A program made the translations under genes and the position numbers. A stretch of DNA of 13,139 bases from Auxenochlorella pyrenoidosa (Eukaryota; Chlorophyta; Trebouxiophyceae; Chlorellales; Chlorellaceae), in contig KQ482063.1 of NCBI GenBank assembly GCA_001430745.1, positions 477,253 through 490,391 of the forward strand, read 5' to 3'. A model generated the notes under the pieces. The model was not told the origin of the DNA. It saw only the letters and a program-made list of their open reading frames with translations, and did no database searches. Position 1 is the stretch's first letter. Every line of letters starts with the position of its first letter. Below, piece after piece: positions 1-8,863 of the stretch.

Positions 1-360
1 CAGCTCGTATGACTGCTATGCACCCCTCCTCCTGTGAGTCCTGGGCCATGCTCCACCCTTATGTGGGATTGCGGCTGGGCGAGGGGCAGCGACGTTGAAT
101 TGGGGCCCCTCTGCTGGCATCCGGGCGCCGTGCCCTGGTCTTCCGGCTGCCGCCTGGCTCTGCGCTGGTTCGTGCGCACATGCGCAACGCGTGGGCCCAA
201 GCCCGCACCGGCGCTGCCCGGCCGGCTACACGCCCGCCGCATGCGCAGGCAGAGCGCCGCGCTGCGTGCACGGCAGCGCTGCGTGGCCTTTCAAACAGAG
301 CCGCCCGCGTGCTTAACCCCACCCCCCCACCCCCCACCTCCCCCCACTCTCACCCCGCAG
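1..360 (+). other. Intron upstream of the first visible AGPase exon
   Basis: This stretch holds no exon I can support and ends in a C-rich polypyrimidine tract (about 317-350) followed by a CCGCAG acceptor at 355-360. A donor-like GTGAGT begins at 33. An exon ending there would leave a T before the split codon and give Cys instead of the conserved Gly that precedes the Lys-Val of the next exon, so the previous exon probably lies outside the window. Open frames here are GC-rich chance frames. Confidence 0.6.
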
Positions 361-3300
361 GCAAGGTGATGCGGTTTGTGGAGAAGCCGTCGGGGGAGGA
401 CCTGCACAGCCTGCGCCGCGACTCAGCCAAGGCGCAGCCCGGCCTCGAGTACCTGGCCAACATGGGCATCTACGTGTTCAAGCGCGAAGCGCTGTTCAGG
501 CGAGCCGATTTTGTTTGGATATTTTGTTGGATACACACCCTGCCTTCTGGGCATCTATGTGTTCAAGCGCGAAGCGCTGTTCAGGCGAGCCGATTTTGTT
601 TGGATATTTTGTTGGATACACACCCTGCCTTCTGGGCATCTATGTGTTCAAGCGCGAGGCGGTGTTCAGGTGCGTGTTCAGAAGCGCGAGGCGCTCTTCG
701 TGCGCGCCGATCTCATTGGTCACACAGCCTGCCTTCTTGCACCCTGCCTGCTGGGCACACCTGTGTTCAAGTGCGAGGCGCCGTCCAGGCGAGGCAGGCC
801 GCCGGCCCGCCCTGCCGCCTCGCCCCCAGCCCTCTGGACGCACCTGCATGTCATGCGCAAAGCTGTTCAGACGAGCCTGGTGTGCGCCCCGGCACCTGAG
901 TCGCCCACCTGCCCCCAGTGGGCAAAGGCTGGCACCGGCTGGCTGGCGTGTCTGCCTTGCCGCCAGCAGCGCCCCGCAGCGGGCAGACGGCGGCGGCAGA
1001 GCACAGCTCTCGGCCCGCCCATGCCGCCCCAAGTGTGCTCGCATATGCATCGACTCCTGCCCTGCACAGTACTGTCGGGCACCTGACAAACAAACGAAAG
1101 AAGGCTGCGCCGCGCGTGGCACCCCCCTGCAGGCTGTTGGACCACCCGCAGCTGGTGCCCATCAAGCGCTGCCCTCCATGAAAATTTTGTTGCCTTCAAT
1201 CAATAAAAAAGCTGCCGCGCCTTGGCATTCTCCCGCAGGCTGGTGGACCGCCCGCAGCTGGTGCACATCGGGCACCACGTCATCCCCAACGCCCTGGCCC
1301 AGGAGATGAAGATCTACGCCTACCAGCACGACGGATACTGGCATGTGAGCACGCCCTGCGGTTGGTACTACATGTCACTATGGTACTATGAGAGTGTGAT
1401 GGCGGCGATGCATGGTGGGATGGACGAGGCCGGCTGCCACTGGCGGGCCGGCCCGCGTCCGCGCGCGCCGTGTGTGTGCTGAGCTGCGGGCGCGGCTGGG
1501 CCGGGGCGGGCTGCCCTGGAGGGGGAAGCCCTGCCTGTCCAGCGCTGCTGGCTGCTGGCCGGCAAGCGTGCTGCAAAAACGAGCTCCCCCAGCCTGCCCC
1601 TGCCTCCTGGGTCTGGAGGGCTGCTCATGGGTCGTCTCTGCCCCTCTGCCCTGCAGGATGTGTCGTCCCTCAAGGACTTTTTCGAGACCAACCTGGATCT
1701 GGCCGACCCTGATGCCCTCATGGGGGCGGTGAGAGCTGCTGTCAGGAGTTGGTACACCGGGCGGCCGCGCTTGCCATTCGTGCGGGCGCCCGCCAGCGTG
1801 GCCTCGGCCCTGCCCCACCCTCGGAGCACCCCTGGCCTGGCAAGCTTTTTCCCTCTGCATGTGGCTCGACTTGGAACCGACCGCCCCTCCCAATCCCCCC
1901 ACCTTCACCCCAACCACCGCCTGCAGATGGACCACATGACTGGGCGCAAGGGCTCCTGCCTGCCACCCGCCACCATGCACGACACAGAGCTGGACCGCGT
2001 GATTGTGGGCGACGGGTCGGGTACGTGCTGGGGGCATGGTTGTTTTGTTGTTTCTTTGGGTGGGGGGTGTGGTTGGGTGGGGGGGTTGGGGGGGGGTGGG
2101 GGGCGGGTGGGTGAGGGGGGGGGGGGTGCTGGCTTGGTCTCCCCCACTTGCGAGCGGTAGCGCGGCACACTCTGTGCCGCCCAGGCGCATGCCTAGGCTC
2201 CGCCGAGCAGGTGTATCGCTGCAGGCTGGCATGACAACCCGCGCTTTCAGGCCGCCCTTGCGCTCCAGCCCCCCAGCTGCCTTTTGCAGCAGTGCAGCTG
2301 GCAGGCTGGCCGGCCAGCAGAGCACACCTGCGTGCGCAATCCTGCGTCCAACTAACGCCCCACCCCCCTCCCCTGCCGCGCCGCCCCCGCAGTGCTGGTG
2401 GGCTGCAAGATCAGCAACAGCGTGCTGGGGGAGTGCACGTATGTGGGGCGCGGCACCCGCATCGAGCACTCCCTGGTGCTGGGCAACGGCGCGTGGACCA
2501 ACGACTCGGCCCGCGAGGCCGCGCGCGAGGCCGGCAAGATCGTGTACGGCGTGGGTGAGTGGCGGAGCGCAGGCTGCGGCGTGGGTGCACGCGCCTGCCC
2601 TTCTGTGCGCCCCATCCTGAAGTGGGGGCCAAGTGAAGACGTTGCGCCGCCTGTGCTGCGGAGGTGCATGCAGGCGGCTGCAGGGCGTGTGGGCAGGGTG
2701 CGCAAGCGTGCCACACGCGAGGTGCGGGCCCCCACCCCGCCCGCTGGCCCTCACTGGACGTGTTAGCCGATGCTCCCCCGTGCCTCCCCCTGTGCAGGCA
2801 GTTAGCTCACATTTTTGTGCTCGACTCTCATGGCAGAAATGACGGAAACATGAGAAAAAAACAAAACAAAAAAACCTTTTTGGTTTGTGCAGGCGAGAAC
2901 CTCCTGTACCCCTGTACCACTGTACCCCTGTGCAGGCGAGAACTGCTACCTGCGGCGCTGCGTGGTGGACGAAAACGCGTCTATCGGCAACAATGTGCAG
3001 GTGGGCGGCTCAGCTGCGCCCGCGCCCGCAGGGCTCTGCCCCCTTGCCCTGCCCTGCCTGCACCACTGCCTGCACGCCTGCCGTGGCTCCCGCCTCCTGG
3101 CAGCTCTGGCTGCAGTGCGTCATGAGGAGCATCGGCCCAGCCCAGCAGCTGGCATGCCGCAGCTTGCTCACTTGCCGACGCGTTGCTCCCTGCACCCTGC
3201 CTGCCTGCCTGCCAGCATTCATCTCCAAACCACCCATCTTCAAACTGCCATGTTCTGGCCCTGCCTGCAGATCATCAACAAGAGCGGATTGAAGGAGGCA

Positions 3301-3638
3301 GACCGCTCGGAAGACAGTGAGCGTGCCTTACCTTCACCTTTCTGCGCTGCTGCCCTGCCGTGCTGCAGCACGCGCCGCCCTGGCCTAGGCAGCCGCCCGG
3401 GAGGGCACAGGATAGGTTCTCTCCCGGGCATGCACGTACACACTCAGTAACTCAGCGGCAGCGCTTGCTTGGCTGCGCCAGCGTGCCGAGTCAGCAGCGC
3501 TTGCTTGGCCGCGCCGGCGTGCCAAGCCGCCCCGCCGTGCCCGCCGCCCTTTCCCCCCCTGCAGGCGGCTTCATGATCCAGGATGGCATTGTTGTCATCA
3601 TGCGCAACGCTGTGATCCCCGACGGTGTGGTCATCTGA
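361..3638 (+). CDS. ADP-glucose pyrophosphorylase (glucose-1-phosphate adenylyltransferase), large-subunit-like, 3' half, eight exons
   Basis: Exons: 361-499, 1239-1344, 1657-1728, 1927-2020, 2393-2554, 2936-3000, 3271-3316, 3565-3638 (TGA stop). Phases match at every junction and give 252 residues, roughly the C-terminal half of a plant subunit. The enzyme makes ADP-glucose from glucose-1-phosphate and ATP, the committed step of starch synthesis in the plastid. Visible signatures in order: the sugar-phosphate motif FVEKPSGEDL, then NMGIYVFKREAL, HHVIPNAL, DGYWHD followed by FFETNL, LPPATM, the left-handed beta-helix repeats (SVLGECTYVG, RCVVDENASIGNNV), EADRSED, and the classic end IPDGVVI. 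VFKRE and EADR favour the large-subunit type; IGNNVQIINK is closer to the small subunit, so the class is uncertain. Oddities: the first intron uses a GC donor, three junctions are duplicated, and several conserved residues are changed (see findings). The 5' exons, with the ATP-binding N-terminus, are missing from the window. Confidence 0.93.
464..877 (+). repeat. 85-bp tandem repeat containing the 3' edge of an AGPase exon
   Basis: The unit is 36 bp of exon (464-499, coding GIYVFKREALF) plus 49 bp of intron. Near-identical copies start at 464, 549 and 634; the third is partial. The core GTGTTCA followed by a GCG-rich stretch recurs in degenerate form at 674 and 763, and a further trace lies near 853-877. 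Copies 1 and 2 keep a GC donor (CAG|GCGAGC); copy 3 has changed to CAG|GTGCGT. Confidence 0.9.
1095..1277 (+). repeat. 106-bp duplication of an AGPase intron end and exon start
   Basis: The segment around 1133 (pyrimidine tract, CTGCAG, then a sequence reading LLDHPQLVPI) is a diverged copy of the one around 1239 (CCGCAG, then LVDRPQLVHI). Similarity extends upstream through an A-rich, GCTGC-containing stretch in both copies. The downstream copy is the functional exon start. The upstream copy hits a stop within about 16 codons. Confidence 0.75.
2058..2127 (+). other. Guanine-run tract in AGPase intron 4
   Basis: The sense strand carries a near-continuous series of G runs of 3 to 12 bases, separated mainly by single T, C or A bases or TT. 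It lies just downstream of the donor at 2021. Such a tract can fold as a G-quadruplex in DNA or pre-mRNA. It is non-coding. Confidence 0.7.
2886..2943 (+). repeat. Duplicated acceptor and exon start before AGPase exon 6
   Basis: The 15-base stretch TGTGCAGGCGAGAAC occurs at 2886-2900 and again at 2929-2943, 43 bp apart, with CTGTACC-type short repeats between. The second copy is the working acceptor, because only it gives the frame reading ENCYLRRCVVDENAS. Using the first would shift the frame, since 43 is not a multiple of three. Confidence 0.85.
3458..3529 (+). repeat. 36-bp direct repeat in the last AGPase intron
   Basis: Two copies (3458-3493 and 3494-3529) share the core CAGCGCTTGCTTGG and differ at only a few positions. 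They lie inside the intron before the terminal exon and look non-coding. Confidence 0.8.
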
Positions 3639-4335
3639 GCCGGGGCAGGCGCCACGAGGGGGCCGCTCCAGCGCCGTGCCAGCCGTCGCGGGCAGCCGGC
3701 GCAGCCGCCGGCGGCTGCTCGCGTTGAGGCAACCCGCCGCGGCGCGCCCGCTCCTGGACATGCGCTCGGCTCGGCGGGACGCGCATGCCCACCCGCACGG
3801 TGCGGCGCAGCCCCGATCAGAGCGACCACACGTTGAGCCCCTGCGGGGGCGGCACGACCTACGAATCCTGTTTGCTGAATGTCCCTCGCTCCCAAGTCCT
3901 CCTCCTGTACTACCAGCATGCACCCTTGTGTCTGTAGCCCCAGGCGCAGCCGCAGGCACTGCCTGGCCTGGCACCCTGTGCCGCCCGCGCTGCTGCCTGG
4001 CTTGGCATGGCTGCCCGCTTACCTGCTTCTCGACAGAGCACCTTGGCCTCTGTTTCCGCCCGCTCCTGCTTCGCCTGTCGCCGGCTGCCTGCTGGGCTCT
4101 TCCCCGCGCTCGCAGCCGAGCTTTTCCCTCCCTTTTGAGTTGAATGCCCCACGCGCGGCCCGCCGGTCCGGCGGCCGCCACCCCTTTGGCACGTATGCAC
4201 ACGGAACCCTACCCGCCCCCCAACAAACGTTTTCCCTCCCGGCCTTTCATGCCCAGCAGCATTTGATACAACAACCAGCTGAAGGAATGCCCTTGCAAGT
4301 CGTTTTGGATGTTGTAATACCCCACTGAGCTGGGA
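3639..4335 (+). other. 3' UTR of the AGPase gene
   Basis: About 700 nt run from the stop codon to just past the TGTAA signal. No convincing reading frame continues the protein. Length and position fit the long 3' UTRs common in green algae. The end at about 4335 is estimated from the signal position, not observed. Confidence 0.6.
4313..4317 (+). terminator. TGTAA polyadenylation signal of the AGPase gene
   Basis: TGTAA is the usual green-algal poly(A) signal, typically 10-20 nt before the cleavage site. This is the only one I see between the AGPase stop and the convergent gene. Confidence 0.65.
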
Positions 4336-4580
4336 GCGGAGGGGCGTCCAGGCAGGCAGCAGGGGGGCCGGCCGCTGTGTGGGAGGGCGGCAGTGAGGCA
4401 GTGCAGGGGTGTGGGGTGGGGAGCAAGCTGTGTTGCCTGGTGCCTGTACACTGGCTGTCGGCACAGCTGCCTACAAGGGCGTCACGTGCTGGCAGTGCAC
4501 ATGGCACCGTGTTGCTGACTGCCCTTTGAGCCATGCTGCTGCTTCCTCACCCCCATGTTTCTATGCCGACGGTTGACTTG

Positions 4581-4585
4581 TTACA
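4581..4585 (-). terminator. TGTAA polyadenylation signal of the minus-strand gene
   Basis: The plus strand reads TTACA here, which is TGTAA on the minus strand. It lies about 850 nt past the proposed stop at 5439, at the start of a lower-GC stretch. With the signal at 4313 it leaves roughly 230-250 bp between two converging transcripts. Confidence 0.45.
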
Positions 4586-5438
4586 CATTTGTTTCATTTC
4601 ACTCTTGAACGGACGTTCCATGCGTTTGGTCGCATATGGCGGCATGGTGGGCCGCAGGTCGGGGAGTGTGGTAAAAAGGGGGAAAAAGTGCAGGGATGAA
4701 AATTGCAAGGAGTTGAAACGAATCGTGCAGCAAGAATAGTGAACCACCCACAATGCTTGGCATGTAGCGAGGGCAAGCAAGTTAACGTGGCAGGATGAGG
4801 GCATGTGAGTGGCGACAGGTACGATCAAGGTTGGGCAAGGTTATACTATAGATGTGGGGCTTGGACTTATGGTTGGCTTAGGGAGTGGCACTTTGGCAGC
4901 GTTCCTAGTACAGAAAGCGTTGTTCAACGAGTCGAGGATACAGCGGCAGGTGGCTACAACGACAGCATGTGCTGCCAGCCAGCACGTCAACAATTGAGCG
5001 CAGTCTTGTCAGTCACAATATGAGCAGTACACTTGGAAGTAAAAGCTGCACGGCAGGGCAACGAGTACATCATAATATCACCAGGTTATGCTGTGCTCGG
5101 GTTGCCATGCAGAAAAGAATCGAGGGCTTGCCGCAGAGCCTGGGAACGGTGCAGCCGGGCGTGCACCCTGGCAGCTCAGCATCGCAGGGAACAAGCATCA
5201 AGCGCCCCTGCACAACTGCAGGGCAGCGGGAAGAGGACGCCAGGGTGCAGCACGGGGGGTCATACCAGGGCTACCGACTCCTCTGCAACCTGCCACACAG
5301 TGCTGCTGCTAGGCCAGACAACGCTGCTGAGGCCCGCTTTTGCTGCCTCCCTGCGGTGGTAGCAGGAGCAGGCAGGCTGCATGCACCAGGGCCGGACTGG
5401 CACCAGCAGCTCGAGGCGGCCGCAGTGAGCGGGCGGCC
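4586..5438 (-). other. Probable 3' UTR of the minus-strand gene
   Basis: This is a lower-GC stretch, most clearly between about 4530 and 5100, between the proposed stop codon at 5439 and the minus-strand TGTAA. It contains no minus-strand frame with GC-rich codon use. A plus-strand frame at 4809-4997 is listed separately as a doubtful alternative. Confidence 0.4.
4809..4997 (+). CDS. Candidate small membrane protein exon (doubtful)
   Basis: The frame could begin at GTG 4809 (a TGA stop directly precedes it) or be an exon entered at the ACAG acceptor-like site ending at 4818. It reads as a glycine-rich hydrophobic stretch (DVGLGLMVGLGSGTLAAFLV) followed by KALFNESRIQRQ, 62 residues in all. 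A single helix followed by N-E-x-R faintly recalls the small cytochrome c oxidase subunits of the Vc/VIc type, but I would not assign it. Codons are A/T-ending (GTT, CTT, ACT, TTA), unlike the flanking genes. It also overlaps the probable 3' UTR of the minus-strand gene, so it may be chance. Confidence 0.2.
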   Translation: MATGTIKVGQGYTIDVGLGLMVGLGSGTLAAFLVQKALFNESRIQRQVATTTACAASQHVNN

Positions 5439-8400
5439 TCAGGAAGTGCCAAGCATGTCAGCGCGGCTGCATCTCACCAAGAGCACAGCGCAGCACAGCA
5501 GGCCCGCTGCCAGGCGGGCGGCAGCAAGGACGCGCCCAACGGCGGTGGAGGAGGCTGCACGTTGTCCGCTGCCGGCAACAGCTTTGCTGGTATCCTGTGA
5601 GCTGCGCGGGCTGCCTTGAGGGGAGAAGACAAGTAGCAGCTGCTCGCCCGCCCGGGGGCCTTCCTCCGCCGCCGCCGCCTCTGCCGCCCCTGCCGGCACT
5701 CCTGGCAGGCTTGCAAGGTCGCTCCTGCAGCGGCCAGGGAGACAGCATGGTTGCAAAGTGCACGTGGCTCCGGCTGACAGGTGAGGGGCCGGACAGGCGC
5801 AGGCTGTTGTGTGTGTGTGCTTGTGCTTAGGCACTGCCTCAGGCAACTCTGGAATTCCGAGCGCGCCGGCCTCCCAAACAACAGCGTGCAGGCAGCAGCG
5901 CCCGGCTGCCAGCAGTGAGACTGCCAACCCCAGCCTTGCATGACACCGCGAACAGAGCAGAGTGAGGGCGCACCGTTCGCGGCCAGGTGCGCCCTGGTTG
6001 AACCGGCGCAGCTCAGCAAGCAGGGTCGCATCGACGTCGATGCAGGAGGCGCGGCTGCCAGAGCGGCTGACAGTGTCGCCTTCCTGCTCGGCTGGGGATG
6101 CCCACATCAAGCCGCCCTGAAGCTGCTGCTCCAGCAGGGCGGTTCGCACCCTCTCGGGCAGGTGTTCCACCCTGCACAAGGGGGAGCCATGGGCGCTGGT
6201 GAGGGGGCCAGGCTGGCACGGTCCCGGTGGGCTTGAACCGGCAGCGAAGCGGCGGCGAGCCTGCCGCCCCTGCAGCCCACACTCACTGCAGCAGTTCTGG
6301 CGCCTCCTGGACGGCCCCTGGAGGCCAGGCTTTGCTGTTGAGCGCCAGGAGGCGAGCGGCAAGCTCCCGCCTGCTTGGGACCACCTCGCGAGAGGCCCGG
6401 GGCCTGGCCCCCGATAGTTCATCCTGCCTGTCTTCAACAGTGATATTTCGGTTTCTAAACCGCAGGGCAGTGCGCGAGCGGGCGTTTGACGGACTGGCCT
6501 TTTGCGCTCTTCCGCTAGCCGGGCTCTGCCTTTCCTTTGGTCAGGGTTTGGGACAAATGAGCAATGATAACAGTGTACAGTCGGTCAAGCGGGCTGTACC
6601 TTCTAAGTAGCCTGATGCCATGCTGACCTTGCACTCGGAATCTTCATGTGGCCTTCCGCCGCCATGGTTGTTCACACGGCCTGTCCTGCGGGGGTCTACA
6701 TTTTTGCTGAAGTGGTCGCCCTTGGGCAGTGCGGCTGGTGGAAGGCGATTGCAGCAGGTGGGGGCCAGACCCAGCAGCCCTGTTGCCCTCACCGGAGGGC
6801 ACGTCAGCCAGTCACCCCTGCCTCCTGGCCTTCTGCCACGTGGTGCACCTTGTGCAGGACAATGCATCCAACCCAGCACGCAGGCGTGGTCCGAATCGCA
6901 CAGGCACGCGGCGGTGTACGGGCAGCCGCCCTGGGCCGCGCGGCTCTGCGCCACCCCACCGGGCTGCGGCGCTCGCCTCATGCCTTGCCCGCACCCACGC
7001 CCGCCTGACAACTTCGTGCTCGGCCACCCCAGCAGCGTGCTCACCCACCCCAGAAGCATACTCGACCACCCCAGCAGCGGGCCAGTAACACGCCAACCAT
7101 GTACGCTCAGGCTCGTACGCCATGAGGCGGCTGGGAGGCATGCAAAGTCAGAGCTGTGATGCGGGAGGGTTGGAGTGCAACAGGGATGGATGGCTGCCAC
7201 GAAGCTGGACCGACCGCTGCTCGCCAGGCACTCCCTGGCGACGTCAGCGGGACGAGGGGCTTGCAGTCAGAAATCTCCGTGGTCGCACATTGCGCGCCGC
7301 CGCTCCTCCCGCCGCCGCGCCTCGTCCGCCGCCGCCTTGCACTGCGCCCGCCAGGCCTTGCCGCCGTCGCCGCCATCCGGGTCTGCCTGCATTGCCGCCC
7401 TGCAGATGTGGGGGAAAGGAGGGGGGGTTTCTCCCAGCGTGGGCGTAGGAGGAAAAGGGAGGGTCCCGCATGCTTGCACCGTTAGAGAGGGTTGAGGCTT
7501 GTTCAAGAGCGAGGTAAGTTGAGGGCTGAGAAGGGCCTCCTGGCGTGGGGTGCGTGCACGCTGCTGCCTGGTCCTTGGCGCAAGGAGCAGAGCGGGAGGG
7601 GGTGCACAGTGCGTACGTCGCCGCAGCAGGGCCAGGAATTCGCCATCTGTCGCAAGGTCCCGCTCAGCACAGTCCGCCAGGCTGAGCCGGCAAGCTCACC
7701 CATCGAAGGAGGGACGCTGCCCCGAGCGCCGTCGGAGAGTTTTCGCCTCCAGCAAGGCAGGGTGGTGGACGGGCGAAGGCCGCCGCAGCAGGGGCGGGTG
7801 CTGGGCCGGCCCCCCGCTGCCGCCCCCGCGCCCGCCGCTGCTGACGCCGCTGCTGCTGCGGCTGCTGGTTGCCAGACTGCGGAGTGACTCCCCTGCAGGC
7901 AGCACGTCCTGGGGTGAGGCCTGGCTCTCTGGGCCTTTGCAAGGTGGGTGCTGATCAGGCGCTGCCGGCGCGGCTGCCCCGCGCTGCGCCGCGTCAAGGT
8001 CTGGCTGCCCCTCTGCTGCCTGCTGGCCTGCCGCCTGTTCGAGCAGCTCCAGCTGCTGCTGCTGCTGAAGAGCACTCAGCCGCGCCAGCGGCGGCGCTGG
8101 GACGTACGGACGCCGGAAACTATCTGCGGCGGGGGGTGGGGCCAGCGCCGGCTTGCATCAAAAGAGCGTGCACCGCTGCCACCAATGCATCAATCCACGC
8201 TCAGTTCCCATCGACTAGCCCTCGCTCTAAGAGGGGAAATGGCTGGCTTGAGCACTGCGGGGCGGCCCGCGCCCACCTGTGTGTGCCCACTCCCGGCCGG
8301 AGCCGACGCGATGCAGCTCGCCCCCGCGGTGCGCGTGTAGCGACTCCCGAGGGAGCGCATACACTTCCTTCTTGACCCGCCCGTAGCTGGCCCGCTCCTT

Positions 8401-8863
8401 CTCCAGGCGAGCCTCCTCGAGCCTCTGAGCCACGGCGCAGCGGCGGTGCGTGGGCCGGCCGCCCAGGGCGACCCAGCCCTCGGCCTCTGCTGCTGGCAGC
8501 CGGCGCAGCGGGGCGGCAGCCCCCTCACTGCATATGCTGCATTGAGGGGTCATCTGCACGTACGTGGACCAGCAAGGTTTCTGGGATCAGCAGGGAGAGG
8601 GGAAACAGGATGCGAGCTTGCAGCAGAGACGGCTGGCGGCAGCTAGGCTTGCCGCCCCTAGCCTACTGTGTCAAGCGGCGAATGGCTGGCATCAAAACGA
8701 CCCAACAGCACTCTGGTGCTTGCAGCAGCCGCGCACTGCTGCCGCAAGCCACCCCCTGCTCTGCAAGCAAGCGGCCCCTCCCCAGCCGCAGCCGGGGCCG
8801 AACACCCACGTCTGGATCGAGGCCTGGGTCCACGACCACATTACTGGAGACGCAATTTCCCAT
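5439..8863 (-). CDS. Unrecognised six-exon gene; putative 449-residue protein with one Cys/His finger, charged helices and a C-terminal hydrophobic segment
   Basis: Proposed exons in transcript order: 8863-8810, 8553-8277, 8123-7700, 7399-7289, 6171-5974, 5724-5439 (TGA). All donors are GT, all acceptors AG, and every junction phase agrees (1350 nt, 449 residues). Visible features: the start MGNCVSSN fits an N-myristoylation/palmitoylation signal; C23-x2-C26-x27-H54-x2-C57 could bind one zinc ion, as in LIM-like half-fingers; a charged helix (about 58-86) ends in GRVKKEVYALP; Q130-134 is followed by a Ser/Gly/Pro-rich linker; a basic helix (KAWRAQCKAAADEARRREER) runs into EHLPERVRTALLEQQLQ; and residues 420-438 are hydrophobic. 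GC-rich third codon positions support exons 2-5. Exon 1 and the 1.1-kb intron 7288-6172 are the weakest parts. Alternatively there are two genes: one ending at a TGA at 7269-7267, the other starting at ATG 6437, whose frame is open to 5439. Function unknown. Confidence 0.5.
7015..7077. repeat. Three-copy 21-bp minisatellite
   Basis: Copies at 7015-7035, 7036-7056 and 7057-7077 share the core CCACCCCAG. The period is a multiple of three, so the repeat reads as a 7-residue repeat in any open frame on either strand. It lies in the long proposed intron (7288-6172) of the minus-strand gene. Confidence 0.8.

Noticed and set aside
33..38. GTGAGT as the donor of the preceding AGPase exon
   Set aside because: It would create Cys at the split codon where the family has Gly, and the preceding bases do not resemble the expected AGPase segment.
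464..877. CRISPR-like array (85-bp spaced repeats)
   Set aside because: The whole unit is repeated, spacer included, and it contains a known exon end. It is a tandem duplication, not repeats with unique spacers.
1378..2754. 458-codon open frame on the minus strand
   Set aside because: It runs antisense through several AGPase exons and introns, is Pro/Ala/Arg/His-rich with no motif, and includes the G-run tract in reverse. It is a GC-rich shadow frame.
3444..4202. 252-codon minus-strand frame over the AGPase 3' end
   Set aside because: It is Arg/Ala-rich low-complexity sequence that covers the intronic 36-bp repeat and the 3' UTR. No splice or family signal.
5439..6437. Whole 332-codon minus frame as a single-exon gene
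   Set aside because: Only 6171-5974 and 5724-5439 look coding. The parts between and upstream are explained better as introns bounded by GT and AG in matching phase. Kept as an alternative model.
6620..7159. 179-codon plus-strand frame
   Set aside because: Contains the 21-bp minisatellite, has no recognisable domain, and lies opposite the proposed minus-strand intron. No TGTAA on the plus strand nearby.
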